Assembly (NCBI GenBank): GCA_017311185.1
Contig: JAESUZ010000346.1
Span: 806,001 to 870,000, forward strand
Reading direction: 5' to 3'
Length of the DNA stretch: 64,000 bases
Origin: Proteles cristata cristata
Taxonomy: Eukaryota > Chordata > Mammalia > Carnivora > Hyaenidae
Under the pieces are notes generated by a model. It was not told where the DNA came from. It ran no database searches and saw only the letters and a program-made list of their open reading frames with translations. The translations under genes and the position numbers were made by a program. Shown piece after piece: positions 42,128 to 52,859 of this stretch (position 1 is its first letter; every line of letters starts with the position of its first letter).

Positions 42128-42233
42128 GTGCTCACTTTGGCAGCACGTACACTAAATTGGAACAATACAGGGAAGGTTAGCATGGTCCCTGCACAAGGCT
42201 GACCTGTGAATTCATGAAACGTTCCAGACTTTT
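42128..42233 (+). pseudogene. U6 snRNA pseudogene
   Basis: GTGCTCACTTTGGCAGCACG start, TTAGCATGGTCCCTGCACAAGG middle and AAACGTTCCAGACTTTT end align along the entire ~107-nt U6 RNA with roughly a dozen changes. No U6-type upstream promoter elements (PSE/TATA spacing) are evident and the substitutions hit conserved bases. It is most likely an L1-mobilised retropseudogene, not an active spliceosomal RNA gene. Confidence 0.92.
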
Positions 42234-42375
42234 AGAATTTCTGTTCGGCCATTCCTTAGAGATCTTGTGGGTTTCGTTTCAGATGACCACAATAAAAAGT
42301 GAATATTGCGATAAAGTGAGTCAAATGAGAAAAGAAAAGAAATGCATACTGAAACATTCAAAAGTGAAAGGTCCC

Positions 42376-42586
42376 GGGGTGCCCAGGTGGCTCAGTCCGT
42401 TAAGTGTCCGACTTCAGCTCAAGTCATGATCTCACGGTTCATGAGTTCGAGCCCCACATTGGGGCTGTCGGCACAGAGCCTGCTTCAGAGCCTCTGTTTC
42501 CCTCTCTCTCTGCCCCTCCCCTGCTCACACACACGTGCTCTCTCTCTCTCTGTCTGTCTCAAAAGTATTTAAACATAAAAAAAAGG
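42376..42586 (+). mobile_element. CAN SINE
   Basis: GGGGTGCCCAGGTGGCTCAG head. AAAGGTCCC repeats on both sides (42367-42375 and 42588-42596). Confidence 0.94.
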
Positions 42587-42599
42587 AAAAGGTCCCAAG

Positions 42600-43070
42600 A
42601 TCTGCAACTTAGTCACAAGTGGTTAACCAAAATAATAACCGTAGGTGGGAAAATTATGCACGCTAACGTTTTGCAATGTGCTGCTATGTACTGTACATTA
42701 CTGAGTCTATCATACGCGTATACATACATATCCACATGCACAAAACCAGGGCCACACTACCGCATGCCAAGTTGCAGGGCTTTTTATAGATAATTTTGCC
42801 TAGAGCGATTTTAGCCCCACATTCTGACTTCAGGACCAACTTCCCAGGTTGGAGACCCGGGAATTGTAAATATTGTCCACAATATTCAGCTAAAAGCCAG
42901 GCAGTAGCCCTGGGGTTGGGGATATGTTGAGACTAAATCACCCCAGGGGGTGAAAGAAAGAAGAACCCAGGGGGACAAAGAATGGGGCCTTGGGCCAACC
43001 TCCCGGGTGTGCCTTATTCAGGTTGTTCGAGATGAAGGCGTTTGCATTTGAATCGGCAGCTCAGTGCTTC
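42600..43070. other. Non-coding stretch, unrecognised
   Basis: No gene or repeat family recognised. Confidence 0.4.
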
Positions 43071-43073
43071 CAC

Positions 43074-43402
43074 TTTTGCTGTCCAAAAAAAACAGAACGT
43101 GAGCCACAGTGCGATTTCCTCTAGTCTAGTAGCCGCGTTAAAAAGGTAAAAAGAAACAGGTGTGATTAGTTCTGATAACATATTTTATTTAACCCAGTAT
43201 ATCCAAAATACCTTCATGTCAGCATATATTTAATGTCAAAAGCATTAATGAGATAGTTTTCCTTCTCTTTTTCACACTCCGGCTTAGAAGTCTGGAATGT
43301 ACTTGATCTTTGCGGCACATCTAGATTTGGATCAGCCACATTTGGACAAGCCCCCAGGAGCCACCCGTGGCTCGTAGCCACCATGTGGAACAGCACAGGG
43401 AT
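43074..43402 (+). mobile_element. hAT-Charlie-like DNA transposon relic
   Basis: Inverted ends TTTTGCTGTCC and GGAACAGCACAGG enclose AGTAGCCGCGTTAAAAAGG, TTTATTTAACCCAGTATATCC, TTAATGAGATAG and GAGCCACCCGTGGCTCG. These are landmarks of an ancient non-autonomous hAT family. The subfamily name is uncertain. Confidence 0.75.
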
Positions 43403-43424
43403 TAGACCATGAAATGAGATGGTG

Positions 43425-43540
43425 GGGGGTTGAAATCCCAGCCCTTCCACTTAGTAGCTTTGCGAATGTCAGGCCGATCATTTAATCGCCTTCAGCCTTA
43501 ATGTTTCCTAGACAGTAGGATGGGATTTGACCAGGGAACC
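43425..43540 (+). repeat. MIR SINE
   Basis: GAAATCCCAGCCCTTCCACTTAG then GCCGATCATTTAATCGCC match a sense MIR. Confidence 0.65.
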
Positions 43541-43559
43541 TACCTTTTCTTGGGTTGTA

Positions 43560-44640
43560 ACTATCTGTGTGAACTGCTTTTTGGAGTTCTGTTCACTCAT
43601 TCGCTCGTGGTGCTAATTCATTCATTCTGTCTATTCAACAAGGAGGGGTTGCTGTGTTCCAGGCGGGGCACTTGACAGGTAGTGAGCACCCCGTTACAAA
43701 GTTCTATTTATACTGAACTAACACCCGCTCCCCAGGCAAGTATAGATCAGGACCAACACCTTGTGCTCATGATAAATGCATCAAGAAGAGATTGCCTGTG
43801 CAATGTGATGACTCCTGGCTCAAAGACAGACCATTCTGAGTGCCCAGATCAACCCAAGGACTTAATTATTCACCAGCTGTGTTCACCCTACAAGTGTTCA
43901 CTGCACTGAATGTTCTGGAATTGTAGGAGGCGGTAGCGGTTACCAAAGATGGCAGGACCAGGTTAGAGAAGCTTGAAGGTGAGCCAGGCATGGAGCTTGC
44001 ATTCGTGGGAGGCAGGAAGGGGCCACAGGAGACAGGTAAGATGATGGGGAGAGGCAGGGAAATGGGACAAGGCCCATGGTGAGGCCATCCTATCGGCCTA
44101 GTGACCAGAAGTTGCTAGAAGTAAAGGGGAGATGCTGTTTCTAAGAGAACAAGCCAAGCATGTGAAGGTCAGATACCAGAGAAGGGCCTGGGGAGCTTGA
44201 GGCCTGGACTGCAAGGGTGGGGTAGAGAAGATGGGGAGGGGCTGGAGCTGGAGGCGAGTGCACTGTGAAGAGCCAGGTAGAGGTGGTGACAGGAGTGTAG
44301 ATGTTTATCAAATGGCATTAGAAAGGAGTTAATGGGTCTGCTCTGTAGGAGCCGGAAGGAGGCCCTTTGGTGGAGGTGGGGCCTCTCTCGTGGAAGATAA
44401 CCACTGGAGATCAGAGAGGAAGGTCAAGACCAGGAACTTGCCCTGGATCTTTGCTGGGGGTGGAAGATGTCTTCTGCCTGGAAACCAGCCCCGTGGGATG
44501 GACCAGTGGAGAACGGCCTTGGCCCACAGCCAGAAGTTAGGAGATAACACAGGACAAAGTGCTTGACAGTGGAGTCAGGCAGGAAGTCTGCCAGTGAGGG
44601 TGCTCAGGAAGAGGATTAGCAGATTTCCCCCAACAAATCT
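43560..44640. other. Non-coding stretch, purine-rich from 43.9 kb
   Basis: GGAGAGGCAGGG-type purine-rich DNA; may be a diverged repeat. No exon or domain found. Confidence 0.35.
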
Positions 44641-44644
44641 AGAT

Positions 44645-45023
44645 CATCCCATTCTTGTCTCTGGGCCTTTGCACTTGCTGTTAGAGCGTCTGTTGCCTGG
44701 AAGCTAAGTTCGCCCTCCGTGTTTGCACAGCTGCCTCTTTCTCAGCAAGCAGGTCTTATTCAGACACCACCTGCGAAGGCCTCTCCTGGCCACCCTTTCT
44801 AGCAATGCTGTCCCCTCACCTCCTCTTTTCACACAACTTTTAGATGGCACACCTCTCACATCTGAAATCAGATCATTTGCTTGTGGTTGGCTATTTCTTC
44901 CCCTAGAATGCTACCTACTCCTTAAGGGTAGGGCTTGGTCTCGTTCCCTGTTCTCTCTCCACCATTTGGGGCAGTGCTTGATGTCTAGGAGATGTCCAAA
45001 AAATAGCTGTTGTCTGAATAAAT
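44645..45023 (+). mobile_element. L2 LINE 3' end
   Basis: Typical L2 order: TGTCTCTGGGCCTTTGCACTTG, CCACCTGCGAAGGCCTCTCC, TAGAATGCTACCTACTCC, AAGGGTAGGGCTTGGTC, ending TGTTGTCTGAATAAATAC. Confidence 0.8.
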
Positions 45024-45073
45024 ACATGGATGGACAGATGGATGGACGGATGGACGGACAGATGGATGGATGG
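45024..45073 (+). repeat. (ATGG/GGAC)n microsatellite at the L2 end
   Basis: ATGGATGGACAG-type repeats directly at the L2 3' terminus, which normally ends in GAATGAATGA repeats. Confidence 0.92.
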
Positions 45074-45079
45074 GCACAC

Positions 45080-45890
45080 CAGCTTGATAACTGTTCCAGT
45101 GTGATTAAAACTAGGGCGGATAGAGAGGCTGCCCATAATCTGAACTCAAGGAGGAAATTGCTGCTGTCTCCTAGTCCAGAAATATTTCAGGGCTGGACTT
45201 GATGTTAGTGATTGTGGAGTGTGCATGTGGAGGTGAAAGAGATAAGGAGTCCAGGTCCTAATACAGGATATCAAGGGGCCACCCAGGAGCCGTATCTAAT
45301 CTACACGGATGGTTGATTTGAACTGCGCCTTGTTTCAACATTTTAAAAAAAAATATGTTTGCCAGCATTGAAAACTCTGTAAAGACTTCAAATAACAAAA
45401 TTTAGATATCGATTTTCACTTAGCCAGAAGATCTGGCAACATCAGGCCTGCAGTGTTACAGGGCAAAAATGGGCTGGAGCTGACAAGCGTTCACTCCCAT
45501 TTCATCTGGCCTTTGCCATCAGGTCACTGGAAACCCAGGTCCCCTCCCCCACTCTCCACCGGCCACCTCCTCATTCTCCTCACAGGCCTGGCTCCATCCA
45601 TTCGCCTTCGAATTTGCTTTTCTTGCTCTAAAGGCTCTCAATCGTCAAAGTAGTGGTTTCCAACTCTTTGAAGTTTGTAAAATAACTATTTCCCTATAAT
45701 CAGGAAACTAGTACATGCTCACAGCAGAAGCTTAAGAAACAGAAAATCAATAGAAGACAATACTTACCACCCACCCACCCAACATGGAGAGATAAGCACT
45801 ATTTACATTTAATGAATGTGAAGATCTCTAAAATCTTTATGGTCTTCACACCCTAGTTGTTTTATATATAGTACATATTCAGTGACCGGA
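45080..45890. other. Non-coding stretch, unrecognised
   Basis: No gene seen. AT-rich with short A runs. Confidence 0.4.
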
Positions 45891-45903
45891 ATAAGACATA
45901 ATT

Positions 45904-46115
45904 GGGGCACCTGGGGTTGAGCCTCTGACTTCGGCTCGGGTCATGATCTCATGGTTCATGGGTTTGAGCCCCGTGTCGGGCTCTGTGCTGACAGCTCGGA
46001 GCCTGGAGCCTTCTTCAGATTCTGTGTCTCCCTCTCTCTGTGCTCCTCCCCTGCTCATGCTCTCTCTCTGTCTCACGAAAATAAGTAAACATTGAAAGAA
46101 GCATTAAAAAAAGGA
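45904..46115 (+). mobile_element. CAN SINE with short head deletion
   Basis: GGGGCACCTGGGGTTGAGCC shows a deletion in the tRNA-like head. Duplication AATAAGACATAATT (45890-45903) and AATAAAACATAATT (46116-46129). Confidence 0.93.
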
Positions 46116-46311
46116 AATAAAACATAATTTGAAAAACCTACGATTTCAAGAACACAGAGGAAGGCATATACGTACTTCCTTCACACATTGTTTACCCACA
46201 GACATTGGGAAATAGCCCTATGTGTACGTAGGCATATGTTACAGTCTCGCTTGGTCGGCACTCCTTGGTGCCCACATCTCTTGTCTTATCTTTTTGGACT
46301 TATAACTTCTT

Positions 46312-46540
46312 CTTTAAAAAAAATGTTTGTTTATTTATTTATTTTGAGTGAGAGAGAGAGAGAGCAAAACAGCATGAGTAGGGGGAAGTAGAGAGAAGGG
46401 GAGAGAGAGAATCCCAAGCAGGCTCCGCACTGGCAACGCAGAGCCCAGCCCGGAGCTCAAACTCAACAATTGTGAGAGCATAACCTGAGCCAAAGTCAAG
46501 AGTTGGTTGCTTAACTGACTGGGCCTCCCAGGCCCCCCAG
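46312..46540 (-). mobile_element. CAN SINE, diverged
   Basis: AATGTTTGTTTATTTATTTATT left; ACTGACTGGGCCTCCCAGGC right. Confidence 0.9.
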
Positions 46541-46571
46541 GCTCATACCTTCTACTTTCAAGAAATATAGT

Positions 46572-46695
46572 AGGGGCTCCTGGGTGGCTTAGTCAGTTAA
46601 ACGTCTGACTCTTGACCTCAGCTCAGGTCTTGATCTCAGGGTCATGAGTTCAAGCCGTGCGTCAGGCTCCACACCAGGCATGGAGCTTGCATAAA

Positions 46696-46697
<2 letters not shown>
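46572..46697 (+). mobile_element. Older, short CAN SINE
   Basis: GGGGCTCCTGGGTGGCTTAGTC head, GCTCAGGTCTTGATCTCAGG, then GCATGGAGCTTGCATAAAAT. It lacks the felid CT-rich body and resembles the older carnivore-wide SINE. A CA repeat replaces its tail. Confidence 0.85.

Positions 46698-46746
<49 letters not shown>
46698..46746 (+). repeat. (CA)n microsatellite grown from a SINE tail
   Basis: About 24 perfect CA units directly after the SINE body. Confidence 0.97.
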
Positions 46747-46748
<2 letters not shown>

Positions 46749-47309
46749 GACTGAAAAGCATGCCAGTTTGTTGGCAGTATGGGACTCTAGACATTCTGAG
46801 GGATTCTTATCTCAATTAGAGCCTGGCAACATTATAGCAAACATACACTTTAACGTATTGATGAGCTTATTGAAAATAAGGTAACTCTTCAGGGCCATGA
46901 AAATGACATAAACAAGCAACTCATTAAACAAACAAACAAAAAAAAAAGCATCAGGGAGCTAAAGCCAAAGCAAGTAATGGTAAATAGTAAGCAAGTAAAT
47001 TAATAACTGTATGACAGTGTTACCCTAAGTTCAAAGAGCTCTGTCAGCACTACCAATGAGAAACTAAATTATTTTTAAGAAAAAAAAATGCAGTGTTAAA
47101 GGGAGTCAATATACAATGATGAGAAGTTCAATTCACCAGTAAGATGTGACACTATAAACTTTCATCCATTTTATAAAGCCCCAAAAATGTAAAACAAAAA
47201 TTGGAAATAATTATAGGGAGAAACGGACAAATCTACCCTAATTGTCAACGATTTCAACATACCTTTATTCGTTACTGATAAACAGACAAAAAAATGAGAA
47301 AAGATAAAA

Positions 47310-47486
47310 GATTTTTTTAAATGTTTATTTATTTTTGAGAGAGAGTGCGAGTAGAGCAGGGGCAGAGAGAGGGGGGATAGAGGATCCCCAAAGCAGGCTC
47401 CGTGCTGACAGCAGAGAGCTCAGTGCAGGGTTCAAACCGGGAGATCAGGACCTGAACTTAAACCAACTGAGTCACCCAGGCACCCA
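47310..47486 (-). mobile_element. CAN SINE in L1
   Basis: AAATGTTTATTTATTTTTGAG left; ACTGAGTCACCCAGGCACCC right; internally shortened. Confidence 0.9.
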
Positions 47487-47584
47487 GAAGAGACAGATTT
47501 GAATTACAATTGTTGGCCGTGACTTCATGGGCCTATAACTCCTCCAACAATTAAATAATGGGCATTCTTCTCAAGTACATATGG

Positions 47585-47695
47585 AAATTTTCATCTGTGT
47601 TTTACAATTTCTTTGCACTGGTTTTAATTTCTAATTTAATTGCATCGCGGTCAGAAAACATAGTTGAAATGTATAGACTATTAAGCCACAAAACC
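47585..47695 (-). mobile_element. Inverted L1 segment within sense L1
   Basis: TTTAATTTCTAATTTAATTGC and GCGGTCAGAAAACATAG are antisense L1 ORF2. The equivalent sense part (CTGATCACAATGGGATTTAAA) follows at 47740-47762. An inversion-duplication or a second L1 fragment explains this. Confidence 0.55.
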
Positions 47696-48259
47696 TGTGT
47701 CTTTCTGTTTAAGACAGTCAATGTCAAACAGACAAGACAGTCTGATCACAATGGGATTTAAAACGTAGCTACAGATAATGCAAAGACAACTTTTAGTAAT
47801 CTTTCTATGTTTGGAAATTCAAAAGCACGCTTCAAATTAACTCATGAATAAAAGAATAATAATGTGAATTTTAAAATAATTAGAATTGCATGATACCAAA
47901 GCTATTAGTTGTCTGCGTGCAGAGAAAGTAGTACCTTAAATAGAGATCCATAACCTTAAATATTATATTAGAACCAAGAGAAGCTGAAAATGTAGGCATT
48001 AAAAAGAAAACAGAATACCCCCAAAATAGTAGAAAGGAGATCATGAGGATAAGAACAGAAATTAATGGAATAGAAATAAGAAAGATACAATAAGAAATAG
48101 AAATAAGAAAGATACAATAGAGCAAATCTCCTACTTCTAGGAGACCAATTGAAAAAAAATGAAAGTATCCACCTGTAACAATACAAGGAATGTAAATGGA
48201 TCAAAACGATAGCCACAACAAAACTTTAGTAGAATATTATAAAACTCTTTACACCAGAG

Positions 48260-48476
48260 GGGCCTGGGTGGCTCAGTTCATTAAGCGGTTGACCCTTTAT
48301 TTCAGCTCAGGTCACGATCTCATGGTTTCTGGATTCAAACCCACATCGGGCTCTGTGCCGACAACTCAGAGCCTGGAGCCTACTTTGGATTCTGTGTCTC
48401 CCTCTGTCTCTGCCTCTCCTCCGTTCTCTCTCTCACTCTCTCTCTTTCTCTCAAAAATAACTAAACATTAAAAACA
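48260..48476 (+). mobile_element. CAN SINE in L1
   Basis: GGGGCCTGGGTGGCTCAGTTC head, CAAAAATAACTAAACATTAAAA tail. Confidence 0.93.
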
Positions 48477-48617
48477 ACTTTTTTCATCCTCACACCAAAA
48501 ATTTGAATTCTTAGAATTTAAGTAAATTCTAAGAATTCAAATAAAATAGTGACATTCTTAGAAAAATAGAACTCCAAAAACAGATTCAAAGATAATTCAA
48601 AAGCCCAAAATTTAAAA

Positions 48618-48822
48618 AAAAATTTTTTAATGTTTTTATTTTTGAGAGACAGAGTTTGAGTGGAGGACGGGCAGAGAGAGAGGGAGATGCAGAATCTGAA
48701 GCAGGCACCAGGCTCTGAGCCAACAGCACAAAGCCCAACACGGGGCTCGAACTCACAGAGGGCGAGATCATGACCCAAGCTGAAGTCAGACACCCAACCA
48801 ACTGAGCCACCCAGGTGCCCCC
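48618..48822 (-). mobile_element. CAN SINE in L1
   Basis: TAATGTTTTTATTTTTGAGAG left; AACTGAGCCACCCAGGTGCC right. Confidence 0.93.
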
Positions 48823-48835
48823 TTTTTTTTCTTTT

Positions 48836-49057
48836 TAATTTTTTTAAATGTTTTCTTTATTTCTGAGAGAGAGAGAAAGAGAGTGAGCAGGGGCGGGGGA
48901 GGGGGGCAGAGAGAGAGGAAGACACAGAATCCGAAGAAGGCCCCAGGCTCTGAGCTGTCAGCACAGAGCCTGACACGGGGCTCGAACCCACGAACCATGA
49001 GATCATGACCTGAGGCGAAGTCGGACACTTAACCAACTGAGCCACCCAGGCACCCCA
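48836..49057 (-). mobile_element. CAN SINE in L1, head-to-tail with the previous
   Basis: AAATGTTTTCTTTATTTCTGAG left; AACTGAGCCACCCAGGCACC right. Only a short T-rich stretch separates it from the SINE at 48618-48822. Confidence 0.94.
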
Positions 49058-49603
49058 AAATTTCTTAAAACCATCTATAAAATGAATAGGAGGTTAATTA
49101 TTTTCCTACAGGAAAAAATAATTACAGGTCCTAGATATTTTTTTTTAAACAAAGGAGTTCAACTAAACTTTTAGGCTCATCCCAGTCATACAGAAAGTCT
49201 TCCAGAGATTAATAAAAAGTGCCTAACTCATTTTATGATGGTAATATAACCTTGATATCAAAACCTACTAGTCAGAGACAGTGTGAAAAAGAAATACTAT
49301 AGGTCGATCTCATTTATTAGCATGAATGTAGAAGTCTAAAATATTACGAACGAATCTGGCAATGTATAAAAAAGATAATGCATGAGAAATAAGTTGGCTT
49401 TAATCCCAACAATGCAAAGGTGATTTAATGTTGGAAAAAAGTCGATAAATATTCATTAGTGTAGCAGATTAAACAAACTGTCCCAATGTGTGTAGAAATA
49501 AGAATTTGGAAAACCTATTGCCCATTTATCATCAGTCAGTTAAACAAGAAAAATTTACCAGCATGAAAATGGATAAGAGCTTCCTTAACAAGGTGAAGGT
49601 ATT

Positions 49604-49826
49604 GGAGCGCCTGGGCGGCTCAGTTGATTAAGCGTCCGACTTCAGCTCAGGTCATGATCTCACAGTTTGTGGGTTCGAGCCCCGTGTGGGGCTCTGTGCT
49701 GACAGCCAGCTCAGAGCCTGGAGCCTGTTTCAGATTCTGTCTCCCTCTCTCTCTGACCCTCCCCTGCTCATGCTGTCTCTCTCTCTCTCTCAGAAATAAC
49801 TAAAACATTAAAAAATTAAAAAAGCA
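49604..49826 (+). mobile_element. CAN SINE in L1
   Basis: GAGCGCCTGGGCGGCTCAGTTG head. AGGTGAAGGTAT (49591-49602) and GGGTGAAGGTAT (49827-49838) flank it. Confidence 0.94.
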
Positions 49827-51229
49827 GGGTGAAGGTATCTACCAAAATCATTTGGTAGTCAATTAGAAACTTTTCCCTAGAAATTAGAGATAAGACAAGA
49901 ATGCATTCTGTCACCACTGTTGCATCAGAGACCCTGGCCAGTGCAATAAGGCAAGAAAAAGAGGTAAAAGATATAATGATTAGGGGGGGAAAAAAACCCT
50001 AAACTTCTCATTATTCACAAATGATAAGATTATTTACAGAGGAAATACAAAAGAATCTACAAATTAGGATTAGTAAGAGTTTAGCAAAATACCTAGATAT
50101 AAAGTCCATCATGAAAAAATGAATTGCATTTCCATCCACCAATGACAAGGAACAATAAAAAAATGAAAACGAGATTTCAGAAATGACTCCTTTCTCACAC
50201 CGACGGCAACAGAACAGGGACGGAGCATCTAAGGTTAATTATTTTTTTAGATGTTGAAGACTTTTATAGAGAAAAAGTATATAATGTTAGAGAAAATCAT
50301 TAAAAAGATCGTAAATAAATGGAGAAATATTTTCAATTCATGGCTAGGAAGACAGTATGTTGGAAGTTTCAAATATCCCCACATTGAGCATAGACTTTAT
50401 ATGATGCCAATCAAAATCCCCAAATGGATTTTTCAAGGACCTGAACAAGCTGATTCCAAAATTTATATGGAAGGAACAAAGGCATAAGATTAGCCAAGAC
50501 ATTCCTAAGGAAGCATGAAGTGGGGCGAGTTGCCCAGAAGATGTTGAGATTTATTGTGTAGCCATGTCGATTATGGCAGTGTTATTGGCACAGAGAAACT
50601 GACCAGTGACGCAGAGAATAAAAAGCTCACAAACAAACTGAAGCACATTCGGGAACCTGATCGACTGAAGACTGCAGCAGCATCTGGCCACCAGAGAGAT
50701 GAAGAACTACCCTGCGGAAGATGCTAGGACCATTTGTATCCACAGGAGAAAATCCATGGGTCCTTTCCTGAGCCTTCACCTACAAAAACTAGATCCAGTT
50801 ACATTAAATACGTAAATAAAAAAAAGCACAGTTTTAAAATGTTTAGAAAAACCATAGGAGGATATTCCTAGGGCCTCCAAGAAAGGAAATGTTTTCTGAA
50901 CAAGACTCAGAAAGGACGATCATAGAAAAGATTGGTAAATAGGATTTCAGTGAATCAGGAACTGTTCTTCAAACCCCCCTTCAACCAGTAAACCACAATC
51001 GCGTAGAAGACAATAGTAACTCTCTAACAGACAAAGGATTACTATCCAGGATACATAAACAATTCCGCAAATCCAATGAGAAAACAAACAAACAACCTTC
51101 TATAAACAAGCGCGATATTAAAAAAAGGATCCTCCCATCCGGAGATAGAAACAGGGCTACTTCTTTTGCCTTGTGGTGTGCTAGGAAAAAACTAAGTATG
51201 TATACTGTACCCAAGAGTGCTCTTACTGG

Positions 51230-52080
51230 AAGAAATGGGTCACTGGGGTTTGGAGGGGTGCTGTGAACTGGGGGGCGGGGGGGGAGCTCAAATTCCCAAG
51301 AGGCCTCAGGTCATAGGGCTGAGGGTTCAGGTGGGGACAGCCTTTTGCTGAGTGGATTACAGGAGATAAGCAAACTGTTTGGTAAATAAGAAAATAAAAA
51401 TTCTTTTATTATTGCCTTCTAGAATACTTAAATTAATGGGATTAACCTACGGGCAAAGGAGTTTGAAAACAAAGGGCAATTTTATCAAAGGTGGGTGGGG
51501 TCCCTTTGGGGCTGTGCTGGTGTTTGGTCCTCTGTCAGAGACAAACCCTCAAGGACACAGGTTGAGAAGCAGTGAGTGGCAGATGAGTCCCGGGCCTGAA
51601 GCTTTGACACGCGGGCACAGCAGGCCAGAAGAGATGGCCAGACCCAAGGGTGCTCTTGCCTGGGGCAAGCTGGGATTCCTAAGCATAGGGTTCCTCTCCT
51701 GTAGAAGTGGTTGACAACACCTTCCCCACTTCCCCCCTCCCCACCCCACCCCCCTGATTGTGACGATGTGGCTGGTGTCCCTCAGGCAGCCTGAAACCTA
51801 GACTATGGTGGGAACTCAGCCATGTTCCATGAGTTCTTTCCGCCTTAGGAAACGCTGTGACACATGACCTGGGGGGTTCTAGTTCCTTCCTCCTTCCTCC
51901 CTCTTTGTTTTTCCCTTTCTCCCCAGTTTCCCCCTTTTTTCTCCCCATCAGCATGTCACCAACAGCTTCCCTATGCATGTTGATTTCTAAGCGCCAAATG
52001 GGCATGCAAGTGAATGCATCCTAACGCGTCCAGCCATTATAGCTGCCACGGATGGAAGGGATTCCTTGGGAATCATGACA
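51230..52080. other. Non-coding stretch, unrecognised
   Basis: Mixed composition with a C-rich tract near 51725-51755 and a CT-rich tract near 51885-51945. No gene features. Confidence 0.4.
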
Positions 52081-52096
52081 AAAACTAACATCAATA

Positions 52097-52320
52097 GGGG
52101 CGCCTGGGTGGCTTAGTCAGTTAAGCGTCCGACTTTCGCTTACGTCATGATCTCGCGGTTCGTGGGTTCGAGCCCCGCGTCGGGCTCTGTGCTGACTGCC
52201 AGCTCAGAGCCTGGAGCCTGTTTCAGTCTGTGACTCCCTCTCTCTCTGACCCTCCCCTGCTCACGCTGTCTCTCTCTCTCTCTCTCCTAGAAATAAAAAA
52301 AAAAAACAACAAAAAAAAAC
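52097..52320 (+). mobile_element. CAN SINE (young subfamily), intact
   Basis: GGGGCGCCTGGGTGGCTTAG head. Perfect 12-bp duplication CTAACATCAATA at 52085-52096 and 52321-52332. Confidence 0.97.
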
Positions 52321-52429
52321 CTAACATCAATAAAATAAATAATCATGAGAATGAAACTTGCTGCAGTTTGGCCCGCACTGTGCCGAAGGACTGTACTAAA
52401 TGCACTGCCTACTTTCTCTGGTTTAATCC

Positions 52430-52535
52430 TTACTCCATCTGAAGGCACTGACATTAAGCCCATTTTACAGACAGGAAAACTAGAGCTAGAGAGAGGCTGT
52501 GTATCTCATCCAAGGTCACAGGCTTGTTGGAGTAG
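52430..52535 (-). repeat. MIR SINE
   Basis: CCCATTTTACAGACAGGAAAAC and CATCCAAGGTCACAGGCTTG match antisense MIR. Confidence 0.75.
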
Positions 52536-52599
52536 GGCTTGTGCATTTTCTATAGACCTGGCAGGCAGCTTGGCCCAGTGCTTGAGTGTCCCTCGCTGT

Positions 52600-52830
52600 G
52601 CAGTGGTTGGGGAACGCGTCCCTGGGCTGACATTCCCGGCTCAAGCCTTACCCCTTACCCCCTGCCAGCTTTGGAAGCTCAGGCCACAACTGCCCTGAGA
52701 CTCAGCTGTTTGCACATGTAAAATGCAGCCAGCACCAGCTTCAGAGCTATTTGTCCAAGGATTCAGATAAAAATACCCAAAGAGCTTAGTACGATCCCTG
52801 GCACACAATTGGTGAGGATTTCACGACTTA
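52600..52830 (+). repeat. MIR SINE
   Basis: GAGACTCAGCTGTTTGCAC, ATGTAAAATGCAGCCAGC, then TACGATCCCTGGCACACAATTGG: sense MIR with its 3' end. Confidence 0.65.
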
Positions 52831-52859
52831 ACGTAAGCAAAGCCCGGCGTAGAGTACCT

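Larger units (their letters stand above)
46950..51120 (+). mobile_element. Decayed L1 ORF2 region, riddled with SINEs
   Basis: Sense L1 ORF2 landmarks across 4 kb: CTACCCTAATTGTCAACGATTTC, GGCATTCTTCTCAAGTACATATG, AATTAATGGAATAGAAATAAG, ACCTTGATATCAAAACC, AATGCAAAGGTGATTTAATG, GACCCTGGCCAGTGCAATAAG, TTGGCACAGAGAAACTGACC and AGACAAAGGATTACTATCC. Reading frames are destroyed by stops and indels; five SINEs interrupt it. It is non-functional. Confidence 0.85.

Noticed and set aside
46950..51120. Possible functional reverse transcriptase gene
   Set aside because: L1 ORF2 similarity is clear, but frames are broken by many stops, indels and five SINE insertions.
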